Assembly (NCBI GenBank): GCA_000467715.1
Contig: AJFK01000895.1
Coordinates: forward strand, 104,474-168,473
Source of the DNA: Hysterium pulicare CBS 123377
Lineage: Eukaryota; Ascomycota; Dothideomycetes; Hysteriales; Hysteriaceae
Reading direction: 5' to 3'
DNA length: 64,000 bases
Shown one piece after another: positions 20,441-32,786 of the stretch. Within the stretch, counting starts at the first letter, position 1, and each line of letters begins with the position of its first letter. The position numbers were made by a program, and so were the translations under genes. A model generated the notes under the pieces. The model was given only the letters and a program-made list of their open reading frames with translations. It was not told the origin of the DNA and did no database searches.

Positions 20441-23400
20441 CTAACTCTCCTCCACCAATCTCGCCTTCATCCCCTCAACAACACCCTTCAACACTTTCGT
20501 CCCCTGTCCCCAGTCCTGATCCTTCAATCCTTCGTCCATTGTTAAAATCCATAAGGTCTCGGCTGCTGCTATGCGGATCTAGAGTTTTCATCAGTTCGAC
20601 TCTTCACTTTTCCCCCTTCATCCAGCCAACTTTTACCCCTCCCTTACCTACATCCTTCCCTAGAGAAAGAAAGATGTATGCTAAGAGAGCGACGACATAC
20701 CTTCGCAAAGGGATGCAAAAGCATCCCTGAAACCTTCCCCAACGTATCTTTCCTCGTAGTCGGTAACCCGCCCAACCCTCTATACATATCCATAGCTATG
20801 CACAATTTCTGCATATTCGTGGATTTGAAGTGGGATTTTTGGGTTAGGGAGAGTAATGTTCGAAATCTGTTATTCCCACCCCTTGTTAGTTTCTTAAATT
20901 AGGAGATGAGGGGTCAAGGGTGGAGGGTTTGAGGCGAGTGAAGGGTGAGGAGTCTGTGGTTTGGGAAAACGCTTACGGGAAAGATGATCCGATAAGGCGG
21001 TGAAAGATCTGCATGTCTAGGAGGAAAGAGAGGGTTTCCATGAGGGGGAGTAAGATGCGGTCGTTTTGGAGGTTGGATTTTAGCAAGGAGAGGAGGATGT
21101 TGAGGAGGGTTTGGAGGGAGAATAGGTCTTTTTCTTCTCTTTTGCCCTCCCCTTCCGATCCGGCTTCTGGTAGGATAGGGGTGGGAATTGGACTGGTGAT
21201 AGGTAGACTATCGATGAAATCTATAAGCGCTAGTCTAGAGTTCTGGACTACGGACTCAGAACCCATTCCCGCGCAGCTGGAGTAGCCTAGGAGGATTGAA
21301 TCTTGCAGGCTACGAGGTGAGTTTTGGAGGAGTTGGAGGCGGGAGGAGAAGTAGGGATATGATGAGACGTTATCGGTTCCAGAAGTGGTTAAGTTGACAT
21401 TGAATATACTTCGGTTGTCTCATTAGCTCATTTCTGACGTGAACATAGAGTTGAATGAAGGTCTGATCTATTACTCACCGCTGAATAAGACCTTGATCTT
21501 TTAATCCGAGAACCCTCGCAGCTCTACCTCGTACTTTGTCTAGCTTCTCTAGTGAGAGACGAAGTACGTCCGCGTATATCTCGTCTTCCTTTTCTGAGCC
21601 GTTAAGTAGAGAAGTGCCCCATGCCATGTCAACCGCATCCAGAGCCTCGATACGAACAAGCGACCCAACGTCTCCTCGCTCAGTCACGGTGTAATCATTC
21701 AATGCTGTATGCAAAGCATTCGTAATCTGATCCTTACCATCCTGTGGAAACCCGGCCCACGTGCTATAGTTGAACAGAGAGTCGAGGAGAACTTTCAGAC
21801 CTTGCAGAGCTACCGTTCGGGCTGCAATGCCAACGGCAGAGGTACATCTGAATGTTAGGGCTTTGATGATGCGCAGTTGGTCGGCAGTGACCATGATAGG
21901 AGTCTCGGGAGGATGGCGAGGACCGAGTTGAGAATATACTGCGCCGAGAGCGATAGCATAGCCGGCTCCTCGAGAGCCGGAGTAGGAAGAATCGCTTTCC
22001 AGGTAGTCGATCCATGAACGGACAATTTTGTGGTCGGCGAATGCTTCTGATTTGTGCATGAGTTCGAGGACCTTCCTTGATGCTATGGGGATGGCTTGAA
22101 GGATTGATTCTTCAATGCGTGAGAGGCAAAGATTAAGTAGGCGGGTTATGGTATCGTAAGGAGGATTCTGAAATTCGCTTGAATCTGATATGTGGCAGGA
22201 GATTGTACCTAAGGACCCAAGAAGGCTACACACCGATGTGGCGGTAAGCTCTGGTCTCAAAGCTGGGGAAGTAAAAGCCTTGTCTTCGAGTTTGAGATTT
22301 CCATTGAAAAGTGTCCATAGGCGACTCAAGCTTATCAAGTCTTGCTTGGTTCGCCGCGAAGGCTCGTTCATACTAACGAACTGGTGATGGGATTGGTCGA
22401 TCAAGTAGGAGAGAGACATGACAAGCCCATGTCTCTCTTCAACCTCTCTTGGGGCAAGAGTCTTGAGTCTGTCGCATATCTGATCCGCCATGCTGCTCAC
22501 GATATCAAATGGCTGCGAGGGGCTCAAGGACCCAACAGCTGTTGCTGCAGAAAGACGAGACAACACGTCCAACGAGCCTATGCCTCTCCACTCAAGAAGG
22601 GTTTCGAAAAGCGCTTCCCAGTAAATTCGGCGCAGTTGAGCGGCTTTGATGGCAACATCTGTCATAGCCCTATCCCGAAGACCGACCGCGTGAAAGTCGA
22701 CAACTTGCACTAACGAAATGCCTTCTTCAACAGTATCCGGATGTCGACCTATCAATTCTTGGAGAGCTGCCGAGGAGCCTCTTCGAATGTTGCCAGCTGG
22801 ATCCAAGCATGCAGCTACTAGTAACTCAATCGCAAGAACCTGAGGGATGGAAAGATTTCGATGATTTCTATGAGATGCTCGAATCGAAGAGGTCTCCACG
22901 GTTAGTAGATCTTGGGTTAAATATCGTCTAGATAATGCCCACAAGCCAAAGCAGGCCGCATCTCGAACGTTAGTTCCGATTGATCCACCAGTAGCAGATC
23001 GCTGTTCGAATGCAAGAGCCAATAGTAAAGCATTGAGGATATCTGGAAGTTGGTCGGTGGAGGGAGCTCTTCTGTAAAGTAAATGAGCAAGCGTTAATAT
23101 GAGCCCATGCCACCGCAAAGGATTGACTGCACTCAGATTACGCTTCGAGCCTTGCCAGTAGACATTCTCGTTGAGAGAACCAAGAATGGCTTCCACAACC
23201 TCTCTCGCCATTTCTGGTTCGAGCTTCATGGTTATGACGCTGAGGGCTTTACTTGCAGCATATCTCACAGGCGTGTCTGCGTCAGCGAGAGCTTCCAGCA
23301 GAAATTCGATGACTTCTTCTAGAATAGTCGTCGAATCTAAACCATCGGAAGTCGAAGGAGCCTGCAAGCAATGCACTGTTATGTTCCGGAGAGTCTTGAC

Positions 23401-24425
23401 AACAAGCTTTCTTGCTACAGCAGATGATCTTATGAATATGAGTGTTTCGTGACTGATAATATTTTGACACGACTGGTATACTGAGGGTAGGAATGGCCCA
23501 ATTTCTTGATTAGTTGAGGACGAAACCAATCCGCTGAGGAATGAGAGTACACCAAGACACTGGTGGATGTCGGAGAGACTTTCCGAGATCTTTGAAAAGA
23601 AGGACAATCCCCATTTTACGAGAGCATCCAGAAGCCCGATCTTTTGCATATCCGGTCGGGTACTCAGTCTTACCAAGAGAGCTGCAGCTGCGCTCCTTTC
23701 CTTGGTAGCAGACTCCACTCCTTTGACACATATCGGTAATAAACGAAGAGATACACCAGGAAGCTCACGAGGTAGATCAATCGCCAGCTTGGTGGAAATG
23801 TCTTGCGATGACTGAACGGCAGATATTGAAGAAAGAGGGAACGGCGCCAACATTAGATGCGAGAGCCAGAGGAGTAAGATGTATCTCTCTTCCCAAGGAA
23901 CAATCTTCTGTGATATTGCTTCGTAGTCTTCATTTGCAAAGTCCTCTCCTTTCTCAAACTCGGCGAGAATAGGCTCGAGATGACGAGGCTCATTGTTGAG
24001 AAAACTAGCGATAACTTTTTCACCTCGTACTTTACAGAGTATATTGAGTATGCGGCAGATAGCGTGAGATAATGGAACGAAGCTCTTCTTCTGCACCGGT
24101 CTGGGGGATACAATGAGATATTCTAAGTAGGCAGAAACCAATGGTGGAATGAAATCTTTGAGGTGCGGATCCAGTAACTGTGGATCTTCTTGGAAGGGCT
24201 CAATCTAATACAGTATGAGCAATTGAGTGAGGCTCAACTTCTGAGAGAATATACCAAAGCGAATATTTTTTCCAAGTCTATTTCTCGGATTCTGCGGTGG
24301 ACACGAGGTCGTTCACAGCTGCTCGATCGCTTCCATAACACTTTCTTTAGTGACTTCCTGAGATCCGGAAGTAATGAAGCAGCAGCTTTATGCAGTTTGA
24401 TATCATCGTCCTCGGTGGCATTCAT
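20441..24425 (-). CDS. TBCD: Tubulin-specific chaperone D (cofactor D; Alp1/Cin1 homologue)
   Basis: A chaperone of the alpha/beta-tubulin folding and dimer-assembly pathway, cytosolic. Five exons (24425-24255, 24204-21479, 21408-20977, 20866-20701, 20578-20441) give 1210 aa, the usual size of the family. The start at MNATEDDD lies just before the helical SLLPDLRKSLKKVLW segment. The body is HEAT/ARM-like repeats, with family signatures EPFQEDPQLLDPHL, VRYAASKALSVITMKL, WHGLILTLAHLLYRRAP, VRDAACFGLWALSRRY and GNIRRGSSAALQELIGRHP. The C-terminal TFCD_C region (MTDVAIKAAQLRRIYWEALF, LSYLIDQSHHQFV, GLKVLLDSL) continues into three small exons ending LKGVVEGMKARLVEES. The last three exons were found by splicing; each junction restores the expected reading frame. 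It shares a 196-bp divergent promoter with POLD3. Confidence 0.94.
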
Positions 24426-24621
24426 CTTTGTTAATGGTGGTGATAGTACAAGGGGAAGATTGGAAGAAGTGAATGCTTGGCAGGCTGGCGAGTCAGTTGT
24501 CCGCCAACTTCGACGCGTAAAGTTGTACACCTGACTACGCGATCTTGAAGCGCACCTTGAGCCTACTACACGACGATAGCACCAACTATCTGGCTTGTCT
24601 ATAACACCACAATACTTCACA
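24426..24621. promoter_or_regulatory. Bidirectional promoter, TBCD / POLD3
   Basis: Only 196 bp separate the two start codons, so the two core promoters must overlap or abut. No TATA box is recognised. Confidence 0.6.
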
Positions 24622-26378
24622 ATGGCGGACAAATATAAAGACTATCTCGCCGCCAATGTTCTAAATGATGGCAAGATCGTAAGTCCAACCCTGCCTTGAC
24701 CAGCAGCATCCAACTTACTTCAATCCAGGTCACTTATCGAACCTTGAGTCGGGCATTGAAGGTGCATGTCAATATTGCCAAGCAGTATGAAGTCTCTGTC
24801 GCTATACACGGTATCAATCTGACCAAACTTCAGGATGCTCTTCGACTTCCACCACAACCAGAACGCGAAGAAACCTAATTCAGTCCACGCCACGTACCTA
24901 ATCACCGGAAAGAAGCTCCCGAAACCAACGACGCAGACCAATGGCATACATTCACAAGATGGAGAGGACAGCTTCATGCGGAGTAGTCCATTCATGAGCT
25001 CCATGCCGGAAGCTTCACAGGAAACTGTGGAGGAGCCTATACTGGTCACATCCATAATCTTAGTTCGAGAAGAAGAGCTCGAGGGTATGCTGATTGCGGC
25101 TATTCATTTACACGATGCTAATTGCTGCAGATACAAAGGCGGAATTAGCGGAGATGACATCTATACATGTGTACAGCTTGGAGTCGGGCCCTATCGAAGT
25201 ACATACATCTTACCTCGCGGGAGAGATAACGGCTAATCGTGATAGAACATGAATATGCTGTCGCTATGCAACCAAGATATAATCAGGAATTACGGTCAAG
25301 AGGACCCGATGGAGAGGTGGAAGACTTATGGTACCATCCATAATCCGCATATCAAGGCAAGCTTTTTCGTCCTAGTGAAAGCCTATAGTTTACTTATACG
25401 TACTCCAGAAGCGAACCTCAAAATATACACCAACAGGCGCATCTGCCGCTCCTGCGGTTGCTCCAAAAGCCGCCTCGCGGCTAAGCACAGGCACACAAGC
25501 TAAGGCGACTGATTCCGTCGCAGCCCCAGCCAGGAGAGGTAGTGAGTCCGAAGGAACCAAATCGGGAAGATCAACACCGCAACCAGAGTCGAAACCAAGC
25601 ACATCAAAGAAAGCAGACACGAAGCCGACTCTCAAACGAGACAAGTCGGATATCTTCAAGTCATTCGCTAAAGCTAAGGCAAAGCCGAAGAAGCCGGACG
25701 CAGAAAGCTCCAAGGAAGCAACGCCTGCGCCCGAAGATGGTATGTCGCGCTTTTACGTGAATTTAATTCTGTCTAACACTAGATAGAAACCATGCAGGGC
25801 ATGTCAGAGGACGAAGAAGAACAAGACTATACTCCAGTGGCTGAAGTTTCCAAAGAAAAGGCCGATGCAGCTCGCAAGAAGAGGGCAGAAAGCGAAGAAA
25901 GGAAACGCAAAGATAAGGAGGATCTAGAGAAGATGATGGATATGGAGAGCGATGAGGGTGAATAGCTGACTATGGAACCCATTTATATTTAGCTTACCTG
26001 CGATAGATGTTGCGATGGACGATGCCCCCGCAGGAGATTCCCAAGATGCTCCTTTGGATAAACAAGCTTCACCAGAGCCAGAACCCATAGTCACTTCTAC
26101 AGGAGGCCGCCGGCGTGGGCGAAGAAGGGTAATGAAGAAGAAGACTGTGAAAGATGATGAGGGATATTTAGGTATGTTCCACTGCCACACATTCGCAGGC
26201 TTGCATCTGACTTCGGGTAGTCACAAAAGAAGAGCCTGTCTGGGAATCTTTCTCGGAAGACGAACCGGAGCCAAAGAAGCTCAAGCCGGCGCCTTCAAAG
26301 CCTACCAGTACGGCCAAAGGAAAGAGGGGTTCCGCCAACAAGCAGGGGAGCATTGCTTCCTTCTTCTCGAAGAAGTGA
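24622..26378 (+). CDS. POLD3: DNA polymerase delta subunit 3 (Cdc27/Pol32 family)
   Basis: The non-catalytic polymerase delta subunit that links the complex to PCNA. Nine exons (24622-24678, 24729-24784, 24834-25084, 25131-25198, 25246-25356, 25409-25739, 25787-25957, 26007-26171, 26221-26378) give 455 aa. The N-terminal domain reads YKDYLAANVLND, VTYRTLSRALKVHVNIAKQ, then MLFDFHHNQN and VHATYLITG, as in Cdc27. The winged-helix region ends near CNQDIIRNYG. The middle is Lys/Ser/Glu-rich, and the protein ends with a PCNA-interaction (PIP) box QGSIASFF at residues 445-452 followed by SKK. The intron at 25357-25408 appears to use a GC donor (AAG|GCAAGC) and a CTCCAG acceptor. All other introns are GT-AG. 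The frame is consistent across all nine exons. Confidence 0.93.
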
Positions 26379-28618
26379 AGCTTCGATTGAGACCGATCAA
26401 GTGATATTCACCGACGACTTAGAAGGCTTATTTACTTCGGTAGATACTCAAATCCTGAGGCTAAAGTTAACCTCGTAGATGTTGTTTTCACTGCTTCCTA
26501 ACTTTTCGAAGCCATCGACCACAAGAGGGGTATTACGTAGTGACAGGAAAGCAAAATCATGATACCTAGATAGAGCCTCAATCCCTAGGGATAATACAGC
26601 ACATCCATCTTGACAAACCAGTGTAAACCCTTGGATTACCGATCGTATTCTCGAACCTAGGAACTGAACCTGACATCGTGCACATCTCACCATTACTCAT
26701 CACAAATTCCCATCGATTAGAAAATAAATCCAACAAACTCCCATATCCTTACCCGCACTGCTCCCTATCCTATCGAGCGCTTAAGCACGCCAATCCCACA
26801 TATCCCATCCCCTCCCCTTTCCCTCTCTCGGCGATCAAACACCTGCATGAAAAGCGTGCCAAGCAGAAAACACTTCGCATTCGCATACAACCCCGTGTAA
26901 CGCAATGCACGAACAAACGAAACCATCTGCGTATGGTAACTACTCCGCTTCACGTACAGCACAGCCAAGAACCTCGGCAGCTACATTGGCCTTTCTCGTC
27001 CCAAGGCATTCTAAGCGAGTGACGAAACATGAGTGGATGAAGATCGCATATCTCTGTACGACAGCGACACAAGTCGGCGATTTGTGCGACTGTAGTTGAA
27101 GGGGATTGAGTGGCCTGTACTACATATGTACTTCTGGGGAAAGTAATGGGTTTTAGAGTTATTGGGAGGGTTAATTGGGATTGCTAACGCGATTTGGCAA
27201 ATGGCTGAAAGGGCCCATGTTATGTGGTACAGAGGAGGGAGGGAGGCTGGTGAATGTTTTGAGTGGCTCGCCAGCTTGTGGCTCCCTGTTTGCCTTCTCG
27301 TTGGATCGGAGCAAAAAGCGAAATGGTGAGTTATGTCCGTACGAATGAAATGCCGGAGTGTGTCTCTGGCCGAAGGATTGAAGACATCACCACTACATCC
27401 TAGTTTCACGATGCCTAGATCTTTGAGATGCGCGCTCGCTGAGCGCAGAATCCCCTGTTCAAATGTCAAATGTTGAATGTGGGGCACCCTCCACACCTCA
27501 ACCTCTCTATCACATCCTACAACAAATCTCAAACATGAGATGCTCACGGTGTGGAGCACGGGCTGACATTTCAATAACTGGTAGCGTTCTCCGTGTTGTG
27601 CAAGATGCTTCGTAAGGCGGCGTAAGCACTGTTCAGAGGTCCTTGTCCCCTTGCGTGCCATCGTCATTGATCGAGTTTGAGATCCGAATGACGAATATCT
27701 CCTCTTCCAATCTCACGGCCTAAGGCGTCTAGGCCTCGACTAGCTAGCATCCTCAGGTAGGCGCATGAAGAATTTGAGTTCAAGATGTTCTAAACATCTC
27801 GCCTGTGACTGTCAACTCAAAACTGCATTCCATATTGACATCTGCAGGGAACAATGCAAGAGAAGTAGAGAAGGGGTCTGCAGAATAGTGCTCTGGAAAG
27901 AGGGTGGGAAAAGTTTCTCATGTCCCTCATGTCACATGAGGATTCAGCAAAGAGAATCTAAGTTTAGAACCGACCACGGGCCGTTGAGCGGACAGCGGGA
28001 AAGGCGTTAGGCAAGGATGAGTCCAGTTTCGATTTCTCGGCTTTCGGCTTTCGTCCGTTTGAGATTCTCTGTTGAAGAAAGCTGAGGAGAAGACTTCCGT
28101 CGTTTTGCGATTGGGCTGTTCCTTTGTTAGATCGACATGTTGAGCAGGGTAGGCTACTATATTGCGTGCATTAATGCAGCGGGGATAGGCGAGAGATGTT
28201 GACAGGCATGACATGTGTCTGCACGCGGGCATATGCGGCTGGTGAATTAACTTCGCCGACCTGAGCCATCGTCGTGGGAGAATTTAAAGAATCAGGCTGT
28301 GGTTTGGTGATAGTCAAAACCCTGGAAAGAGCGGAGGCGCTGTGACTCCGTAAAGATATAGTGAGTAGCACGACATATTGAGCGCTGGCCAACCTTTTGT
28401 GAGGAATGATGCGTGCGATTCGAAAGCGCAATGTAGATGCTAGTATCAAATAGAGCCTGCCCATAGTGTTCACGTCGTGAAATGTTCGAGTGAGAATTGC
28501 TGAATAATTTGAATGTGATTGACTCTGGTGAGCCCGGTAATTGTAGACACTTAGGTATTCAGCCTTTTCAGAGTATTGGCGGTCCCTGGCTCTTGGATCT
28601 ATTCACGAATTTCATCCA
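26379..28618. other. Long intergenic region
   Basis: About 2.2 kb between the convergent POLD3 and FMN-binding genes. The longest frame (27011-27667, minus, 218 codons) has no recognisable domain and an odd composition. No RNA gene or repeat recognised. Confidence 0.45.
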
Positions 28619-29539
28619 TTACGGCCATAACTCTTCCGTTCGCCAGCCACCATCGGCACGCGTACTTTCATCAAAAGTGTATCGGAACCTTCGTGCTTTC
28701 GCAGGGTCACTTAGATCAGTTTGCTCAACTGAGTCCGGAACAACAATGACAAGGCGCCAATTCTTCCGGGCGACGGAGTCATTGAGGTCGTTTACTTTAG
28801 CTCCTAACTCCAGTTCTTTATCGTTGTATGGCTGATTGACTGGTTGGCCGGGAGGAGGGGCTCGGAATGAACCTAAAATGGAAAGCTAGAATAAGTATTA
28901 CAAGAACACGATACGAGAGGCGATGTCCTTTAGGAAAGAGATGATAGACAACTGACCTTTGATGCCTGGTGACTGGTTGCCGAAGCAGCCGGTTAATTCT
29001 CTCTCCCAGCTCCATTCCTTCTCTTTAGACTCATCGACCAACCTCATACGCTTGCCCACTTCACTTTTGACCGTCCTAACCCCACTGCTCTCTTCCCTGC
29101 CTTCAATATCATCGGCAACTATGTATGCTCGACCTTTCAGCCGCCATTGTGTGCCCGTTTCCTCAACCCACCAGACAGCCTCCACAGGCCCCCCGCCTCC
29201 ACTGCCCTGTATTTGCTCATCCTTCTCGGCATGTCCGGCACTAGTACTAAAAATCTGGCCGACTTTCTCCATCCTCACATCTGTGGTAAAGGTAGGTAGA
29301 TCACTTTGGTATACTTTCGGGTTCCGCTCTGCGTCATTGTGTTCGTTTTCTGGTAGCTCGGTCCAAAAACCACGAAATATGCAGTAGCGAGCTCGAGGGA
29401 CGTAAGGTGTAGGAGAGCCAGGAGGTGCCGCAGCAAGGGTACTGAGAACAAATTGAGGAGGTGATAGTTTGGAAAGGTGCTGATTGAAGAGACTCTTCCA
29501 AGGGGCCGGGACGCTGGACGTTGGCGATGTCGTCGACAT
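28619..29539 (-). CDS. Alr4036-family FMN-binding (pyridoxamine 5'-phosphate oxidase-like) protein
   Basis: Two exons, 29539-28957 and 28872-28619, with an 84-nt intron, give 278 aa. The layout is that of the fungal PPOX-like family. It has an N-terminal helix PAPWKSLFNQHLSKL, then the strand-rich barrel with a RARYCIFRGFW-like segment, DLPTFTTDVRMEKVGQI, and VEAVWWVEETGTQWRLKGRA. The C-terminal half has the conserved SFRAPPPGQPVN loop and NWRLVIVVPDSVEQTDLSDP, ending GGWRTEELWP. Family members bind FMN in a split-barrel fold; the substrate is unknown, and a true PNP oxidase role is not implied. The splice was confirmed by the continuous SFRAPPPG motif. The region 140-165 is variable and acidic. 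Confidence 0.9.
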
Positions 29540-31835
29540 AGTGCGAACAAGGCGCGAGAGCCGGCGGGATGCTATTCCTGAGGCTATGTTTGCTGTTATG
29601 GTGGCAAAATACTTTGCAAGTATTGGAAAGTACTCGTAAATATGGGAAAGCTATGCTCAGTCAATTTGAAAGTATACGTATAAGCTAGATTATGTTCGAC
29701 CAGACGTTCTCAAATCATGACGACATTCATCGAGGAATTAGTAGGGAATAAGGCTGTCGATGCCAAGCCACGGTCACTTATGCTCAGAACTCGAGCTCCT
29801 TCGGTTCTCCTAGAGAAGAAAACCCGTATGCTGAGGTAGCTGTTCAGCAAGACTGTCGATTTGTCGCGAACTCAGGTTGAGGCATGTGGTTAGCTGTGGA
29901 TCTCAGCAGTTCCGTCACCGCGGCGTCCGTCAGGCGCCACAAAATGCGCCACTATCATCAATCCTCAAAATTGGGGCGTCGTGAAATTCAATCAATGCGA
30001 ATTCCAATGAGCGTCTCAAGTAGATAGAGAGGTTGCGTATGAGCACGCTACGCGTCGTGATGTTCGAGAGTTTCAAGCATGGGAAGGAGACCAGTAATAA
30101 TGTTTTGTTCATCCCCTTGAAGCAAAAAAGCACAGAATCATCCATTGCATTTCTATTCTTGGAGTGACAACAGGGAACCCATCGTCAACGAAGAGAATAC
30201 GCTAGTTTCCCTTGTTATCCTGCTCCATGCCCAGGAATCCCAGTTACAAAGGCGTGAATTTATCCAGTGGAGCAGAGGGTGGCTTTACTTCCAGATGAAA
30301 GGTCGCAATGGTGTCTTTGCTCTACACGATGTTTTGCGTCCTCCCCATTCCTCTCCACGCAATGGAAAGTAGAGCCGACTTGGTATCACCAATGGCTTCA
30401 TGCCCTGCTTGAAACAAGCAAAGGGGTTTATCCCATACAGATAGATTAAAGCAAGCTTCTGGAGGGACAGCATCGGCCTTTAATCGGTAAATTTCTGAAT
30501 GTATTCTTTCGACGTGTTCTTGCAGTCAGGTGGGCTTCACCGAGTCTCACAGCAGATGATATCCGTCCCAGCGCTGGGGTCATGCCTTGGGGAGGACTGG
30601 GAATCTTGCGGTGATGCACGAATGAATGTTCGACAAGAGGCACGGTCAAGCGCTTCATGCGGGGTTACTCTCACCGCCACGATATCCAAGAGATGCTCGG
30701 AGAGAGGGTGAGCAGACGCCGCGTTGCATTTATCAACGGGGGCAAACACAGAGCGATTGGCCAGGAGAGACGCTGAATCCGAAGATGGGAACACGTTCCC
30801 TTCCCTTCTTCCCGCCCGCTGCATGACAAACCTGGCAGTTACTCGATAGGCGTGGAAAGTAATTCTTGAAGGCTTGTCGATCCTAGGGGGAACGAGGCGT
30901 CCGGCAGCAAAAGGCGGCCAATCCTGCACACAAATCCCAAATAGAGCAAGACTCTTGAAAGACTCTGGGATGGATCGGCTGCACTCTGCATTGAACTGAG
31001 AGTTGGGGACATATCCCACTCGAATGTGGGAGGTCAGCGATCGACTTACGGCGTACAATTTAGTGATGGGAGGCAAGATTTGTTTCATCTATTGCTCCCT
31101 AGACAACCGTAGCAACCCACGTTGCAGGGAGTAAATTCCCGTTCGTATCGCGCACATCATCTTGGTGCGGAGTGCGGCGGGCCATGCATGCCTTCGAAGT
31201 CTCTTTCTCTCGCAGACAGAGTCCTTCGTGGCTAGTCTCCGGTCAAAGAAGAGAGAGAGTCCCAACACCATGGGTTCTTTGCGACACAGAGCGGCGAGGC
31301 CGACAAGTCGCTCTTGAACGCGTTCAGTGCAGATAATTGTATAGTTCATCCGCCGCCAAGGTGTAGGCGACTAGGAGCTGAGAGTGGCTGAAAAGGCCCC
31401 AGCAAACAACGAATCTGATGCTGCCTCCACAACAGGGCCTCTTCATCCCTTCCTACCTACATATTCCCCTGCCAGACACTGCTGCCTCTCCGCATCCATC
31501 AATCCATGATGCGCTATGAGCTTGTGCAATAATCCCGCATGCCGAACTAGCCAGCCTGTTGATCTCATCTCGTACAAGATCAACGATCCTTGCCAATCCC
31601 CCGACTCTCTTTTAACTAAGCCCGCTCCACCTACTCTTTCGCCCGCTCTAAGACCGCCTCATTCTTTGGAAAACAAACACTCACCCTTCCCACGACATCA
31701 TCAATAATTTCTGACGACCGTGACGGCTCTTTATCCCTTCCTAATTGCGCTTCCCTCTTCGCTAATTGTGTGCTTCCTTGCACCACCGTACGGCCCGCTC
31801 CCGATCCCGTTCTGACGTCCTCCCACTTCGGAACC
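29540..31835. other. Long intergenic region
   Basis: About 2.3 kb between divergent genes. The frame at 30537-31088 (minus, 183 codons) overlaps plus-strand frames and has no recognised domain. The last 450 bp before 31836 are C/T-rich and probably hold the promoter and leader of that gene. Confidence 0.45.
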
Positions 31836-32786
31836 ATGTCGGACGCCCAAAAGTCTTTCACGTTCCTACACGACAATATACCATCATGGATCAAGAATGT
31901 GGCAGAGATAGACGAAAAGGTTGTGAGCAAGCAAGACGAGATAAGAAAAGTAGCAGTTCCGGTGTTGCCGGCAATGAAGAAGAAATCCGGGTCAACCGAG
32001 TCAATAAGAGATAATACCATGGACGTGATCCCTGAAGAATCAAGCCCTGCAACTGTTGGTCCACACAACTCATTTTTGGCGAAACGGAAACGAAAGCCCG
32101 GCTCGGTACTCTCAGGTCATGCCTCTGGTCCTGCAAAATACAGAACAAGGACCATGGTCATCGTTTACTACGACAGCGAAATCCAGAAAGCATTCGAGAC
32201 GCTTGTGAGGAACATTGGAACTGGTCGAAACCTTCTTCGTAAAGGAAAGATGGCCGCTCGGATGGAAGCGTTGGCCCAATTGGCAGGATCCGATGACGAC
32301 GATGACGAAGAGCCAGATCCTGTGGCCGCTAAGATTGGATACAGACCTCGCCCTGGAACAACAACCTTTCGCTCGACAAGAACAATGGGAGCAGTAGGAG
32401 GGAGCCCAAGTGAGGTCAACGCGACGGAGGTTTTCGACACTGCGGACAAAGCGTTGGAACAGGCTCAAAGCCTCTCCGAAAAAGGCGCCCACCAACTCCT
32501 TCGAGATGGTGACTGTCGGACAGAGCTGAACAATATCAAAAGTCATCTGGAGGAAGTCATGAAGATGAGTGGGAGGCAGACGGCGAAGTACACACCCACG
32601 GAAGGAGCTACACTGAGACCGCAAGAGCAGAAGGTACTAGCACCATCCCCAGTCAACGTTCTCCCACAGCCAAAACAAACAACAATCGCGCCGATTCCAG
32701 CAAAGAAAACTTTAGCCATTGAGGTAGATGACGACGACGACTACGACTTCACTCTACCACCTATACGATTGACTTCTCGAGCATGA
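31836..32786 (+). CDS. Conserved-looking hypothetical, coiled-coil and acidic
   Basis: A single exon of 316 aa. I chose ATG 31836 (MSDAQKSFTFLHDNIPSWIK) over an upstream in-frame ATG at 31770, because the preceding 22 residues are Pro/Thr-rich leader-like sequence. The N-terminus looks helical (LHDNIPSWIKNVAEIDEKVV). There is a basic patch FLAKRKRKPGS near 80, then the ordered stretch RTMVIVYYDSEIQKAFETLV at about 103-122. An Asp-rich run and a Gln/Leu helix (KALEQAQSLSEKGAHQLL) follow. The C-terminus carries a run of Asp before YDFTLPP. Low-complexity acidic patches and basic clusters suggest a nuclear or RNA-associated protein. I do not recognise the family. Confidence 0.75.
   Translation: MSDAQKSFTFLHDNIPSWIKNVAEIDEKVVSKQDEIRKVAVPVLPAMKKKSGSTESIRDNTMDVIPEESSPATVGPHNSFLAKRKRKPGSVLSGHASGPAKYRTRTMVIVYYDSEIQKAFETLVRNIGTGRNLLRKGKMAARMEALAQLAGSDDDDDEEPDPVAAKIGYRPRPGTTTFRSTRTMGAVGGSPSEVNATEVFDTADKALEQAQSLSEKGAHQLLRDGDCRTELNNIKSHLEEVMKMSGRQTAKYTPTEGATLRPQEQKVLAPSPVNVLPQPKQTTIAPIPAKKTLAIEVDDDDDYDFTLPPIRLTSRA

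Noticed and set aside
27011-27667. A 218-codon minus-strand frame between POLD3 and the FMN-binding gene
   Set aside because: The composition is His/Ser/Arg-rich without any motif, no splice partner was found, and it looks like a chance frame.
30537-31088. A 183-codon minus-strand frame
   Set aside because: It overlaps plus-strand frames, no domain or targeting signal is visible, and no introns extend it.
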